From: Afipia sp.
Lineage (GTDB): Bacteria > Pseudomonadota > Alphaproteobacteria > Rhizobiales > Xanthobacteraceae
Direction: 5' to 3'
NCBI GenBank assembly: GCA_017308595.1
Contig: JAFKER010000008.1
Location: 211,349-275,348 of the forward strand
Length of the DNA stretch: 64,000 nucleotides
Part shown: piece after piece, positions 1-9,419 of the stretch
How the letters are laid out: every line of letters begins with the position of its first letter
How positions within the stretch are numbered: position 1 is the stretch's first letter
Notes under the pieces: model-generated
What the model saw: the letters and a program-made list of their open reading frames with translations, nothing else
Database searches by the model: none
What the model was told of the DNA's origin: nothing
Made by a program: the position numbers and the translations under genes

Positions 1-1
1 C

Positions 2-109
2 TGCGAGCTCGGCGACAATTTTGCGGTGATGGATCGCGGCGCGGTAAAATATACCTGCGACCGCAGCAATCTTGATCCCGTCGAGATCAGCCGCCAGATG
101 GCGCTCTGA
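2..109 (+). CDS. C-terminal end of an ABC transporter ATPase, probably the urea transporter subunit UrtE (partial)
   Basis: Only the last 35 codons are in the window, open from the left edge to the TGA at 107-109. The readable piece (LGDNFAVMDRGAVKYTC) has the 'VMDRG' strand typical of the end of branched-chain-type ABC ATPases, where the D-loop and H-loop part has already passed. Its position directly upstream of ureD fits the urtABCDE-ureDABC order known in this bacterial group, so UrtE is the natural inference. The fragment is too short to prove substrate. Only 24 bases separate its stop from ureD, which suggests co-transcription. Confidence 0.55.
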   Translation, partial: CELGDNFAVMDRGAVKYTCDRSNLDPVEISRQMAL

Positions 110-133
110 CGGGACAACTACCGGCCGGAACAG

Positions 134-967
134 ATGCAAAGCGGGATCATATCGTCGGCGGATACTTTCTCGGCCAACCGGGCGGTTGGCACTGTGAAGT
201 TCGACGTGCATCTGAAGGATGGCGCAACGCGGCGGCGAGAACTGCATGAGTCCGGTTCGCTCCGCGTTCGCTTTCCCTCGCCCGAACAAAAGGGTCTTTC
301 GGCGGTGTTCGTGAACACGGCGGGCGGTGTTGCCGGTGGTGATCGCTTTGACATCGATATCGCCGCCGCAGACGGCGCGCATCTCACCGTCACGACCGCC
401 GCGGCGGAAAAGGTTTATCGGTCCCATGGGCCGGAAGCGCAGGTGAACATCGCGTTACGCGCGGGAGCTGATGCGCGTCTGGCGTGGCTGCCGCAGGAAA
501 CCATTGTGTTCGATCGTGCCCGTGTCGCGCGCCGGATCGACATCGACCTGTCGCCAACAGCATCGCTGCTGCTCTGTGAAATCGTCGTGTTCGGCCGCGC
601 CGCGATGGGCGAGACCATGACGAACGGCAGTTTCATCGACCGCTGGCGGATGCGGATCGGTGGCAAGCTTGTCTTTGCGGAGACAGTGAGGCTTGACGGT
701 GACATTGCCGGGAAGCTCGCCGGTCGCGCGGTCGCAAACGGCGGCGTTGCCATCGGCACGGCGCTGATCGTGCCGGGTGACGAAGCCATCGTCGAGCGTG
801 TTCGCGAAGCATCCGAGGCTTGTGGTGCGGAAGTTGGCATCTCGGCATGGAACGGATTTGCAATCGCGCGCTTCTGCGCTCAGGATGCCGCAAAGCTCCG
901 CACCGATATGATGAAAGTGCTGGAACGTGTGAGCCCGTCGGGCTTGCCCAGACTCTGGCTCAACTAA
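134..967 (+). CDS. ureD: Urease accessory protein UreD
   Basis: 277 residues, the usual length for UreD (UreH). UreD is the scaffold that docks on apo-urease and receives UreF and UreG during nickel delivery. The diagnostic N-terminal block is present: VRFPSPEQKGLSAVFVNTAG followed by GVAGGDRFD, then LTVTTAAAEKVYRS at about residues 84-97. It lies first in the urease operon, 27 bases ahead of ureA. The ATG at 134 gives a protein of normal length. Cytoplasmic, with no signal peptide. The family call is firm; the exact start is slightly uncertain because no strong ribosome binding site is visible. Confidence 0.93.
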   Translation: MQSGIISSADTFSANRAVGTVKFDVHLKDGATRRRELHESGSLRVRFPSPEQKGLSAVFVNTAGGVAGGDRFDIDIAAADGAHLTVTTAAAEKVYRSHGPEAQVNIALRAGADARLAWLPQETIVFDRARVARRIDIDLSPTASLLLCEIVVFGRAAMGETMTNGSFIDRWRMRIGGKLVFAETVRLDGDIAGKLAGRAVANGGVAIGTALIVPGDEAIVERVREASEACGAEVGISAWNGFAIARFCAQDAAKLRTDMMKVLERVSPSGLPRLWLN

Positions 968-994
968 AATTCTGACAGACCGGATATTGCCCGC

Positions 995-1297
995 ATGAAT
1001 TTGTCTCCCCGCGAAAAAGACAAGCTCCTCGTTTCCATGGCTGCCATTGTTGCGCGGCGACGCCTCGAAAGGGGTGTCAAACTTAATCACCCCGAAGCGA
1101 TTGCCATTATCTCAGATTTCATCATCGAAGGCGCACGCGACGGTCGCACGGTTGCCGATCTGATGAAGGCTGGCGCGGAAGTGATTACGCGCGAGCAGTG
1201 CATGGACGGCATTGCGGAGATGATCCACGACATTCAGGTCGAAGCGACGTTCCCGGACGGAACGAAGCTCGTGACCGTGCATGAACCGATCAGGTGA
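995..1297 (+). CDS. ureA: Urease gamma subunit
   Basis: 100 residues, the exact family length. The protein starts [17 protein letters not shown] and contains the conserved [19 protein letters not shown] and EVEAT-type (here [19 protein letters not shown]) blocks of UreA. The gamma subunit packs with UreB and UreC in the (alpha-beta-gamma)3 urease that hydrolyses urea to ammonia and carbamate. ureA and ureB are separate genes here, as in most bacteria, not fused as in Helicobacter. Nine bases separate it from ureB. Confidence 0.97.
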   Translation: MNLSPREKDKLLVSMAAIVARRRLERGVKLNHPEAIAIISDFIIEGARDGRTVADLMKAGAEVITREQCMDGIAEMIHDIQVEATFPDGTKLVTVHEPIR

Positions 1298-1306
1298 GGA
1301 CAAACA

Positions 1307-1612
1307 ATGATCCCCGGTGAGCTCTTCATCAAAGACGGCGACATCGAACTCAACGCAGGCCGCAAGACGACGACACTGACGGTGGCCAACACCGGCGACC
1401 GGCCGATTCAGGTCGGCTCGCACTATCACTTCTTCGAAACCAATCCGGCGCTGAAGTTCGACCGCAAGAAAGCGCGCGGCATGCGCCTCGACATTGCTGC
1501 GGGGACGGCAGTGCGTTTCGAGCCGGGGCAAACGCGCGAGGTCCATCTCGTTGCACTGGCAGGCAAGCGGACGATTTACGGTTTTCGCGGCGACGTAATG
1601 GGCAAGCTGTGA
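1307..1612 (+). CDS. ureB: Urease beta subunit
   Basis: 101 residues. It begins [19 protein letters not shown] and carries the UreB hallmark [18 protein letters not shown] (about residues 39-56), followed by [18 protein letters not shown]. It is a structural subunit that packs against UreC. The AGGA before the ATG at 1307 supports the start. It is followed by a 160-base gap holding a large palindrome before ureC, which is unusual inside this otherwise tight operon. Confidence 0.97.
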   Translation: MIPGELFIKDGDIELNAGRKTTTLTVANTGDRPIQVGSHYHFFETNPALKFDRKKARGMRLDIAAGTAVRFEPGQTREVHLVALAGKRTIYGFRGDVMGKL

Positions 1613-1634
1613 GCATTTTTCGCCGCACATGCCG

Positions 1635-1750
1635 GCGTCATCCTGAGGTGCGCGCGCTTTCTTGCGCGCCTCGAAGGATGAGCCGCGTGCATGAATTCAG
1701 TCATCCTTCGAGGCTCGCCGCAAGAGCGGCTTCGCACCTCAGGATGACGC
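1635..1750. repeat. Palindromic intergenic repeat between ureB and ureC
   Basis: Outer arms 1635-1652 and 1733-1750 are exact reverse complements (gcgtcatcctgaggtgcg and its complement). An inner pair, 1668-1681 and 1701-1714 (gcctcgaaggatga), is also exactly complementary. The transcript could fold into a long hairpin or a two-arm structure. This type of repeat is widespread between genes in Bradyrhizobium-group genomes. Here it sits inside the urease operon, so it may influence processing or the ureAB:ureC ratio. It has no T-run, so it is not a classical terminator. Confidence 0.85.
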
Positions 1751-1772
1751 ATCTCGCCAGGGGAGCCGTCTG

Positions 1773-3488
<1,716 letters not shown>

Positions 3489-3524
3489 GGTCCGCCCACG
3501 CCAAGAAAACGCCGGGAGGATACC

Positions 3525-3824
3525 TTGATTTACGTTGTTGCGACCCTGACCATCAAGCCTGAGACGCGTGCAGACATTATTGCCGCCGCAAAAGCCTGCA
3601 TCGCGGAAACCCGCAAGGAAGCAGGCAATATCGCTTACGATCTGCACGAGAGCGTGACCGATCCGACCAAGCTGGTGTTTGTCGAACAGTGGGAAAACGC
3701 CGAGGCGCTGGTGCCGCATCGCTCTATGGAACACATGAAAACCTTCGGCCGCGTCGTGGTGAAGTGTCTTGCCGCACCTCCAAAGATCGAAGTGATCACG
3801 CCGGCGAATGTGGAAGTCCGATGA
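3525..3824 (+). CDS. ABM-fold (antibiotic biosynthesis monooxygenase-like) protein, first of a tandem pair
   Basis: 99 residues with the short ferredoxin-like ABM pattern: MIYVVATLTIKPETRA at the start, then the helix with ETRKEAGNIAYDLHES, FVEQWENAEALVPH and a C-terminal strand. Such dimeric proteins are often cofactor-independent quinone monooxygenases or heme-degrading enzymes; the substrate cannot be told here. The start is a TTG at 3525 preceded by a good GGGAGG site. It lies between ureC and ureE and is clearly a duplicate of the next gene, with which it shares an ATGA overlap. Confidence 0.85.
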   Translation: MIYVVATLTIKPETRADIIAAAKACIAETRKEAGNIAYDLHESVTDPTKLVFVEQWENAEALVPHRSMEHMKTFGRVVVKCLAAPPKIEVITPANVEVR

Positions 3825-4126
3825 TCTACGTCGTTGCCACGACCAAAGTGAAGCCCGAGCATCGTGCGGCCTATGTCGCCGGTGCGAAGGACTGCATTAC
3901 GGAGACGCGCAAGGAGCCGGGCTGCATCGCTTATGATCTTCATGGCAGCGTATCCGATCCGGATACGTTCGTGTTCGTCGAGCGCTGGGAAAGCCACGAT
4001 CATCTCGCGGCCCATCGTCTCACGCCGCATCTGAAAGCCTGGCGTGCGCTGTCCGGCCCGTTCAAGGCGTCACCGACCGCTATCGAAGTGATCATTGGCG
4101 GCGAAGTTCAGAAGCTGACGTCATGA
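3821..4126 (+). CDS. ABM-fold protein, second of a tandem pair
   Basis: 101 residues from the ATG at 3821, which overlaps the stop of the previous gene (ATGA). The sequence [34 protein letters not shown] and [16 protein letters not shown] matches its neighbour position for position over most of its length, so the pair arose by tandem duplication. The overlaps on both sides (with ureE at 4123-4126) make it a full member of the urease operon. No known role in urease maturation is established for this family. Possible roles are detoxification or simple hitch-hiking. Confidence 0.85.
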   Translation: MIYVVATTKVKPEHRAAYVAGAKDCITETRKEPGCIAYDLHGSVSDPDTFVFVERWESHDHLAAHRLTPHLKAWRALSGPFKASPTAIEVIIGGEVQKLTS

Positions 4127-4704
4127 TCCGCGCCGTGCAGGTTCGACCGCAAGTTCGCTGGACCGAGGCTGCCGCCGATACGGTGGTGCTCGATTTCGAC
4201 GACCGTCATCGCCGTCGCATGGCGATGACGGGAACGCGCGGGCTGGAATTCCTGCTGGATCTGGAAGAAGCGATAGCGCTGCGCGGCGGCGATGCGCTGG
4301 TGCTGGAAGACGGGCGGCTGATCGAAGTGGTCGCCGCGCCCGAGCCGCTGGTGGAAATCCGAGGCGCCGATCCCCATCATCTGGTGCGGATCGCCTGGCA
4401 TCTGGGCAACCGCCATCTGCCGACGCAGATCGTCGGCAAGGGTCTGCGCATCCGCCGCGATCATGTGATCGAGGATATGGTGCGCGGTCTTGGCGCGCGT
4501 GTCATCGCCATCGAGGCGCCGTTCGATCCCGAAGGCGGCGCTTATGCCAGCGGCGGTCATGCCGGACATAGCCATGACCATCACGACCACGGCCACGCGC
4601 ATCATGGTCACGCCCACCATAGTCATGACCATCATCATGATCATGACAAGCATGACCACGATCATCACCACGGTCACAGCCATGCCCATGACCACGGGCA
4701 CTGA
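4123..4704 (+). CDS. ureE: Urease accessory nickel metallochaperone UreE
   Basis: 193 residues. The N-terminal and central domains have the UreE pattern ([21 protein letters not shown] cut here as [10 protein letters not shown] and [23 protein letters not shown], then the metal-site strand [16 protein letters not shown]). The last ~49 residues are a histidine-rich tail with about 27 His, alternating with Asp, Gly and Ala. This tail is typical of nickel-storing UreE and binds several Ni(II) ions. UreE hands nickel to UreG. Translationally coupled to the upstream gene by ATGA; the 3' end overlaps ureF. Confidence 0.95.
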   Translation: MIRAVQVRPQVRWTEAAADTVVLDFDDRHRRRMAMTGTRGLEFLLDLEEAIALRGGDALVLEDGRLIEVVAAPEPLVEIRGADPHHLVRIAWHLGNRHLPTQIVGKGLRIRRDHVIEDMVRGLGARVIAIEAPFDPEGGAYASGGHAGHSHDHHDHGHAHHGHAHHSHDHHHDHDKHDHDHHHGHSHAHDHGH

Positions 4705-5416
4705 TCGCGATACTCACGCCTTTGCCGCTGAGACGGAAGAATCGGCTGCGCTGTTCCGGTTGATGACATGGTTGTCGCCTTCGTTTCCCGTCGGTGCATT
4801 TTCCTATTCCAGCGGAATCGAATGGGCCGTCGAGGCGGGTGACGTCACCAGCACGGCCACATTGCAGGATTGGCTGACAGCAATGTTGTTGGATGGCGCA
4901 GGCTTTTGCGATGGCACATTGCTGTGCCATGCCTATCGCGCTGCCGCGGCGGCTGATGGCAAGACTCTGAACGATGTTGCCGAGCTTGCCGCGGCATTCG
5001 TTCCGTCGCGAGAGCGGCATCTGGAAACCACCGCGCAGGGGCGCGCCTTTGTCGATATCGCGCGTTCGGCCTGGCCTTGCGAGGCGTTGAATCTGCTGGC
5101 GTCGCACGTCACCGGCCCGGTGACTTATCCGGTCGCTGTCGGGGTGACGGCGGCAGGGCATCGCGTTCCGCTTGGGTTGACGCTGCACGCATTTCTGCAT
5201 GCAACCACCTCGAACTGGATTTCGGCCGGTGTCCGTCTCATTCCGCTCGGGCAGACAGACAGCCAGCGCGCGCTGGCATCATTGGAGCCCGTCATTGCCG
5301 AGACGGCAGAAAGATCACTCGGTGCTTCGCTTGACGATCTCGGCAGCGCGACATTCCGCGCCGATCTCGCCAGCATGCGCCATGAAACGCAATACACCCG
5401 GCTGTTTCGATCCTGA
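4688..5416 (+). CDS. ureF: Urease accessory protein UreF
   Basis: 242 residues from the ATG at 4688 ([13 protein letters not shown]). This start lies inside the His-rich end of ureE in another frame, giving a 17-base overlap. The core [20 protein letters not shown] (about 24-43) and [11 protein letters not shown] are signature UreF segments. UreF binds UreD on apo-urease and gates the GTPase UreG. The open frame extends further upstream, but that part only reads the His-codon repeat of ureE in a shifted frame, so it was excluded. An ATG two codons earlier (4682) is the only serious alternative. Confidence 0.93.
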   Translation: MTTGTDRDTHAFAAETEESAALFRLMTWLSPSFPVGAFSYSSGIEWAVEAGDVTSTATLQDWLTAMLLDGAGFCDGTLLCHAYRAAAAADGKTLNDVAELAAAFVPSRERHLETTAQGRAFVDIARSAWPCEALNLLASHVTGPVTYPVAVGVTAAGHRVPLGLTLHAFLHATTSNWISAGVRLIPLGQTDSQRALASLEPVIAETAERSLGASLDDLGSATFRADLASMRHETQYTRLFRS

Positions 5417-5429
5417 GAAAGGTTTTGTG

Positions 5430-6071
5430 ATGAGCACCAGCATGAACGGCCCGCTTCGCGTCGGCATTGGCGGCCCGGTCGGATCAGGCAAGACCGCGCT
5501 GATGGATCTGCTCTGCAAATCGATGCGCGAGCGTTATCAGATCGCGGCGATTACCAACGATATCTATACCAAGTGGGATGCGGAATTTCTTGTTCGCTCC
5601 GGTTCCCTGACACCGGATCGCATTGCGGGTGTTGAAACCGGCGGCTGCCCTCATACCGCGATCCGTGAAGATGCCTCGATGAATCTCGCCGCAGTGGCCG
5701 ACATGCGGATGAAATTTCCAGACCTCGATCTGGTGCTGATCGAATCCGGTGGCGACAATCTTGCGGCAACCTTTTCGCCGGAACTGGCTGATCTCACCGT
5801 CTATGTCATCGATGTCGCGGCAGGCGACAAGATCCCCTCAAAGGGGGGCCCCGGCATTACCCGCTCGGATCTTCTTGTCATCAACAAGATCGACCTCGCC
5901 CCCCATGTCGGTGCGTCGCTCGAGAAGATGGACATCGACGCGAAACGCATGCGCGGCGAGCGACCCTTCGTCATGACCAACCTGAAAAAGAACCAGGGAC
6001 TGGATAGGATCATCAGTTTTATCGAGACGAAGGGCGGCCTTAGGGCAGCGGCAGGCGGCAAAGCGAACTGA
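5430..6071 (+). CDS. ureG: Urease accessory GTPase UreG
   Basis: 213 residues from the ATG at 5430. It is a SIMIBI GTPase: P-loop [13 protein letters not shown] at about 11-23, [12 protein letters not shown] at about 42-53, the nickel-binding GVETGGCPH motif with conserved Cys-Pro-His (about 68-76), [15 protein letters not shown], and [10 protein letters not shown] for guanine recognition. It couples GTP hydrolysis to nickel insertion into urease. Last gene of the urease cluster, 13 bases after ureF. No obvious rho-independent terminator follows. Confidence 0.97.
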   Translation: MSTSMNGPLRVGIGGPVGSGKTALMDLLCKSMRERYQIAAITNDIYTKWDAEFLVRSGSLTPDRIAGVETGGCPHTAIREDASMNLAAVADMRMKFPDLDLVLIESGGDNLAATFSPELADLTVYVIDVAAGDKIPSKGGPGITRSDLLVINKIDLAPHVGASLEKMDIDAKRMRGERPFVMTNLKKNQGLDRIISFIETKGGLRAAAGGKAN

Positions 6072-6145
6072 CGGAACCGGGCGCCACCCGCGCAGCCACA
6101 TCGACTCTGTCAGGAACGCTCCTGCCACGGCGGTGTTAGTCCTGC

Positions 6146-6259
6146 ATGAAGCAGACATATTTTCCAGAACCGGGCAGGGACTATAGCGGCGTCTTTCTGG
6201 GCGCCATCCTGCTTGGGATTATCGCTGTGGTGGTCGGTCTGATCATGGCCGCTTCATAA
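6146..6259 (+). CDS. Small single-span membrane protein (37 aa)
   Basis: A short frame ATG 6146 to TAA 6257-6259 encodes MKQTYFPEPGRDYSGVFLGA followed by a strongly hydrophobic helix (about residues 17-34, rich in Ile, Val and Leu, ending MAAS). The layout, a short polar N-terminus plus one transmembrane helix, resembles the small conserved membrane peptides of this bacterial group. There is no clear ribosome binding site, so this rests on composition alone. It lies 74 bases after ureG. Function unknown. Confidence 0.4.
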   Translation: MKQTYFPEPGRDYSGVFLGAILLGIIAVVVGLIMAAS

Positions 6260-6471
6260 GCGGTTGCGCCGAACGACTCCGGGGAGGCGGGCGGCGCATT
6301 TACCATGATGGCGGAGGGGTATATTTTCCCCCCGAAGGAACCATATGGCGTTACTGACATTAATCTCATCACGACGCGTTTATGCCGGTTGACCCGGAGA
6401 ACGTCTCAGCAGAGTAATCATGACGACCATTTCGGAGTTCGCGTCCTCTCATTGCATCTCCCGGGCTGGCT

Positions 6472-8169
6472 TTGCCGGCTCAGGCTTATTTTCATCTCTT
6501 ATTGCTTTCGAGTAAGTGCGTGCTCCGTCTTGGCCTGATCATTGGACTGATGGCGATCATCGGGGTCATTATCTCCGGTCTCGTGGCTATGAAGGTCTAT
6601 GATCAGGAGTTGTCGATCGGCAGGATCGATCTGGCCCGCTCGGTAGACACCCATGCAAGTCTGGTACAGGAGCGCTTGAGCGAGCGTGAACTTCTCGCCC
6701 GCGTTGCAGTCGGGTTGTTTCGGTTCCCATCGGCCAATATGGCCACAGCACTGCAGCCGCTGCGCTCGTCGATCTACGCGTTCAAGACCGACTTTCTCGT
6801 GGCGAGTTGGGTTGCGCGGATTTCGCGTTCGGACTTCGCCCGCGCGCAGAATGACCTGAAGATTGCGGGCTTTCCCAATCCCGTGCTTCGGAACGTGGAT
6901 GATTCGCTGTTAAATCCCGCGACGGTGCCCGATCCGGCTACCGTTGTCATGGATGTCGAGCCGCAAAACGATGAGACCAAAGCGTTTGTCGGGCGCATTC
7001 TCGACAATCATCCGGTCATTGCGCCGATGTTGAAGCGCGCTGTGGAGGAGGGCCGGCCGGTGTCCTCCGATCCCTTTGTGCTGCTGCGTGTTGGCGGGCC
7101 TATGGGGATCGTCCTGGCGTCTCCGGTCCATACCGATACAGGCACCAGCGTCGCTGGATTCCTGACGATTTCCTACAAGATGGCGCCGCTGATGCTCGCC
7201 AACGAGAGCCAGTCGCTGTTTTCAGTTGCACTGCGCGATCCGCGAAATGCATCGGACAATCTTGTCGGGGACGCCGATGGCAATGTGACATCCGTACCGC
7301 TGCAGTTGGATGCGGCAAATCCGCCATTGGTACGGGTGGTGTCCTTCGGCGCGCGTGACTGGACGCTGATTTATTACGCCAAGACAAATCCGGCGACGCG
7401 AGCCCAGGAACTTGCGGGTATTGTCACGCTGATTGGTGTGGCGCTGACGCTGATCCTGTGCGGTCTGTTCGGATACGTCTCGTACAACAACCTGCGGCTG
7501 AGCCGGGAAATCCAGACCCGGATCGATTTCGAGCGCCGGCTGACGGCCGTGATCGACGAACTCAATCACCGGGTGAAAAACATCCTGGCCGTTATCCAGT
7601 CGATCGTGACCCGGACCATGCGCCATGGCGCGGACATCGACATTGCGCGTGATCTTCTGATCGGACGAATTCATGCGATGTCACACGTCGTTTCGCTGTT
7701 GAGCGAAAGCCAGTGGCAAGGCGTCAAGCTCAAGGGATTGTTCGAACCGCGTGCAATCCCACATGCCGATCGTATCGCGCTGAGCGGGCCTGATATCACG
7801 GTAAGCGCGCGGGCAGCGCAAAGCCTTTCGCTGCTGTTTTTCGAACTGGCGTCTCACGCGGACGAAGGCCTGTCGCTGGTCGGAAAGCATCCGCATATTG
7901 TCGCGAACTGGAGTGTGAGTGCTGCACCGGATGCGGTGTTTCATTTCCGGTGGGAAGAATTCAACACCAGTTCTGCGACCCGCAGGACGGACAGCGAATT
8001 CGGCATCGTTCTTCTGGATCGCGTTGCGCCTGAGGCGCTGGGCGGCACGTCGAAGCGTTACTTCACCGATGTCAGCTATGTCTACGAACTGACGGCTCCG
8101 ATGGAGACAGTGGTGGACGAGACCGAAATGGACCGCACTGAACGCATCAGCAAGCCAGTGAAGCGCTGA
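6472..8169 (+). CDS. Membrane sensor histidine kinase of the HWE/HisKA_2 type with periplasmic CHASE-like domain (PhyK-like)
   Basis: 565 residues from TTG 6472; GTG 6520 (549 aa) is an alternative start just ahead of the first membrane helix. Layout: transmembrane helix about 19-41, a periplasmic CHASE-like sensor domain to about 300, a second helix about 305-330, then the phosphoacceptor segment DELNHRVKNILAVIQSIVTR (His in NHRVKN) of HisKA_2 kinases. The ATP-binding part is poorly conserved: the N-box reads FELASHADEG, not the usual HELATNAxKYG, and the glycine boxes are weak. Its place next to ecfG-nepR-phyR suggests it is the GSR kinase that acts on PhyR. No Cys lies in the periplasmic domain. 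Confidence 0.85.
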   Translation: MPAQAYFHLLLLSSKCVLRLGLIIGLMAIIGVIISGLVAMKVYDQELSIGRIDLARSVDTHASLVQERLSERELLARVAVGLFRFPSANMATALQPLRSSIYAFKTDFLVASWVARISRSDFARAQNDLKIAGFPNPVLRNVDDSLLNPATVPDPATVVMDVEPQNDETKAFVGRILDNHPVIAPMLKRAVEEGRPVSSDPFVLLRVGGPMGIVLASPVHTDTGTSVAGFLTISYKMAPLMLANESQSLFSVALRDPRNASDNLVGDADGNVTSVPLQLDAANPPLVRVVSFGARDWTLIYYAKTNPATRAQELAGIVTLIGVALTLILCGLFGYVSYNNLRLSREIQTRIDFERRLTAVIDELNHRVKNILAVIQSIVTRTMRHGADIDIARDLLIGRIHAMSHVVSLLSESQWQGVKLKGLFEPRAIPHADRIALSGPDITVSARAAQSLSLLFFELASHADEGLSLVGKHPHIVANWSVSAAPDAVFHFRWEEFNTSSATRRTDSEFGIVLLDRVAPEALGGTSKRYFTDVSYVYELTAPMETVVDETEMDRTERISKPVKR

Positions 8170-8179
8170 CCGCGGGGCC

Positions 8180-8205
8180 GGAACAAAACAGTCTGGCGAT
8201 GCATT
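8180..8205 (+). promoter_or_regulatory. Possible EcfG-type promoter (GGAAC-N17-CATT), weak
   Basis: GGAAC at 8180-8184 and CATT at 8202-8205 with a 17-base spacer, one mismatch from the EcfG -10 consensus CGTT. It lies 33 bases upstream of the 27-aa peptide gene. Counted as possible because of the surrounding cluster of better sites. Confidence 0.4.
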
Positions 8206-8237
8206 GAGCCGCATTGGCTGATGCAGAGGAAAATAAC

Positions 8238-8321
8238 ATGGGACGCTATTTGTTATTGTGGTTGCTCGGGATTCCAATCCCGGTGCTGGTTTTGATTTGG
8301 GCTTTTGGCGGGCTCAATTAA
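8238..8321 (+). CDS. Tiny membrane peptide (27 aa)
   Basis: ATG 8238 to TAA 8319-8321 encodes MGRYLLLWLLGIPIPVLVLI then WAFGGLN: a single hydrophobic helix with a positively charged start and a Gly-Gly end. The pattern GIPIP plus an aliphatic run looks like a selected small membrane protein, not a chance frame. It is followed within 20 bases by a strong terminator and preceded by a possible EcfG site, so it forms a self-contained transcription unit next to the GSR genes. AGAGGAAA lies just upstream of the start. Function unknown. Confidence 0.6.
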   Translation: MGRYLLLWLLGIPIPVLVLIWAFGGLN

Positions 8322-8339
8322 TCGACCGGATTTATGAAG

Positions 8340-8370
8340 AAAGGCGGCCACGCAAATGGCCGCCTTTTTT
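8340..8370. terminator. Rho-independent terminator, probably bidirectional
   Basis: The stem aaaggcggcca / tggccgccttt with loop cgcaaa is followed by a T-run at 8365-8370 and preceded by an A-rich flank. It can serve both the peptide gene on the plus strand and ecfG, which ends at 8397 on the minus strand. Confidence 0.8.
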
Positions 8371-8396
8371 GGATCCGTGGTGGCGCGAACGGACGC

Positions 8397-8945
8397 CTAG
8401 CCGCTGCCGCCACCGATCACGGCGCGGATGGTGTCATCCGGTCCGAAATCCTCGGCGCCCTCGACATAGAGCAGAGCGCTGAGTTTCGAGCGCGCACGAT
8501 TCACGCGACTCTTGATGGTGCCGACCGCGCATCCGCAGATCGCCGCCGCGTCTTCATAGGAGAAGCCGGAAGCGCCTACGAGGATAAGCGCTTCGCGCTG
8601 GTCCTGCGGCAGCTTGTCGAGAGCCGACCGGAATTCCTCGAACTCCAGATGCGAACTCTGAGCGGGCTGCGACTTGAGAGTTTTGGCGTAGCTGCCATCG
8701 GCGTCCTCAACCTCTCGCCGGCGTTTGCGATAATCGGAGCGGAAGAGGTTGCGCAGAATTGTGAACAACCATGCTGGCAGATTCGATCCTGGCTGGAAGG
8801 AGTCGATATGCGCAAGCGCGCGCAACAGCGTTTCCTGAACCAGATCGTCAGCGCGATCGGCATTACCGCTGAGCGAAATTGCAAACGCGCGCAGGCTCGG
8901 CACGGTCGCAAGAATATCGTCGCGAAGTGAGTCTGTGAGAGGCAT
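8397..8945 (-). CDS. ecfG: ECF sigma factor EcfG, master of the general stress response
   Basis: 182 residues. The region 2 helix has DRADDLVQETLLRALAHIDS (about 31-50) and PAWLFTILRNLFRSDYRKRR; region 4 has LPQDQREALILVGASGFSYE followed by DAAAICGCAVGTIKSRVNRA. This is the EcfG/SigT subgroup that directs transcription from GGAAC-N16/17-CGTT promoters in alphaproteobacteria. Its ATG overlaps the nepR stop by one base (TAATG), so sigma and anti-sigma are translationally coupled. Cytoplasmic; held inactive by NepR until PhyR-phosphate sequesters NepR. Confidence 0.95.
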   Translation of the reverse strand: MPLTDSLRDDILATVPSLRAFAISLSGNADRADDLVQETLLRALAHIDSFQPGSNLPAWLFTILRNLFRSDYRKRRREVEDADGSYAKTLKSQPAQSSHLEFEEFRSALDKLPQDQREALILVGASGFSYEDAAAICGCAVGTIKSRVNRARSKLSALLYVEGAEDFGPDDTIRAVIGGGSG

Positions 8946-9172
8946 TAGTCCCTCCCATCTTTTGTCGGGTCTCCAGCGATCTGCGCGGCAGCTTCCTGTG
9001 AGTCGAGCTGGCGAATCAGATCGGAAAAACGATCCGGCACGCCCTGACGCACAACGTCGTCGTACATGGCGCGCAACTGATGCCCGATACGGGATTGGAT
9101 TTCAGCATTCAGGCCACCTTGCTTTCCGGCTCCGGTGGCGGCCTTTCCTTGTGGAGGCTTCAAATCTTTCAT
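8945..9172 (-). CDS. nepR: Anti-sigma factor NepR
   Basis: 75 residues from the ATG at 9172 (MKDLKPPQGKAATG); a GTG at 9196 would add eight residues. The conserved NepR core NAEIQSRIGHQLRAMYDDVV and RQGVPDRFSDLIRQLD forms the two helices that bind either EcfG or the sigma-like domain of PhyR. Gene order nepR-ecfG with a one-base overlap, divergent from phyR, is the classic GSR arrangement. A perfect EcfG promoter lies about 110 bases upstream on the same strand, predicting autoregulation. Confidence 0.93.
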   Translation of the reverse strand: MKDLKPPQGKAATGAGKQGGLNAEIQSRIGHQLRAMYDDVVRQGVPDRFSDLIRQLDSQEAAAQIAGDPTKDGRD

Positions 9173-9280
9173 TGGTGAGGTCCGTTGTCGTCCCATACCG
9201 CAACTAGTGTATAACTAATTGAAAATATGGGAGTTTTTGTTCCTTCGAAGCCTTTCAGCCCCATGATCATGCCCTCGACA

Positions 9281-9305
9281 ACGGGAGGATGGCCGGAAAG
9301 TTCCG
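9281..9305 (-). promoter_or_regulatory. EcfG-type promoter of nepR-ecfG
   Basis: Read on the minus strand: GGAAC (9305-9301), 16-base spacer, CGTT (9284-9281), a full match to the EcfG consensus. It points towards nepR. Confidence 0.85.
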
Positions 9306-9313
9306 AGGCCAAG

Positions 9314-9338
9314 GAACTTTTCTCGGGATAAAGCGTAG
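9314..9338 (+). promoter_or_regulatory. Probable EcfG-type promoter of phyR
   Basis: GGAAC at 9314-9318, 16-base spacer, CGTA at 9335-9338 (one mismatch in the -10). It points to phyR, whose start is 82 bases downstream, and lies back to back with the nepR-ecfG promoter. Confidence 0.6.
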
Positions 9339-9419
9339 TTAGCTGGGAAGTGGGAACCCGGCTGTCTGTCGGCGGTACCATTGGAAGTGATCCACGAATG
9401 ATGATTGATTGGAGGGGGT

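Noticed and set aside
4490-4687. Upstream extension of ureF full of Met-Thr-Ile repeats
   Set aside because: It is the His-codon repeat of ureE read in another frame; the UreF domain begins after ATG 4688.
6113-6137. GGAAC-N16-TGTT resembling an EcfG promoter before the 37-aa peptide
   Set aside because: Transcription would begin within a few bases of the start codon, leaving no room for a leader, and the -10 has a mismatch.
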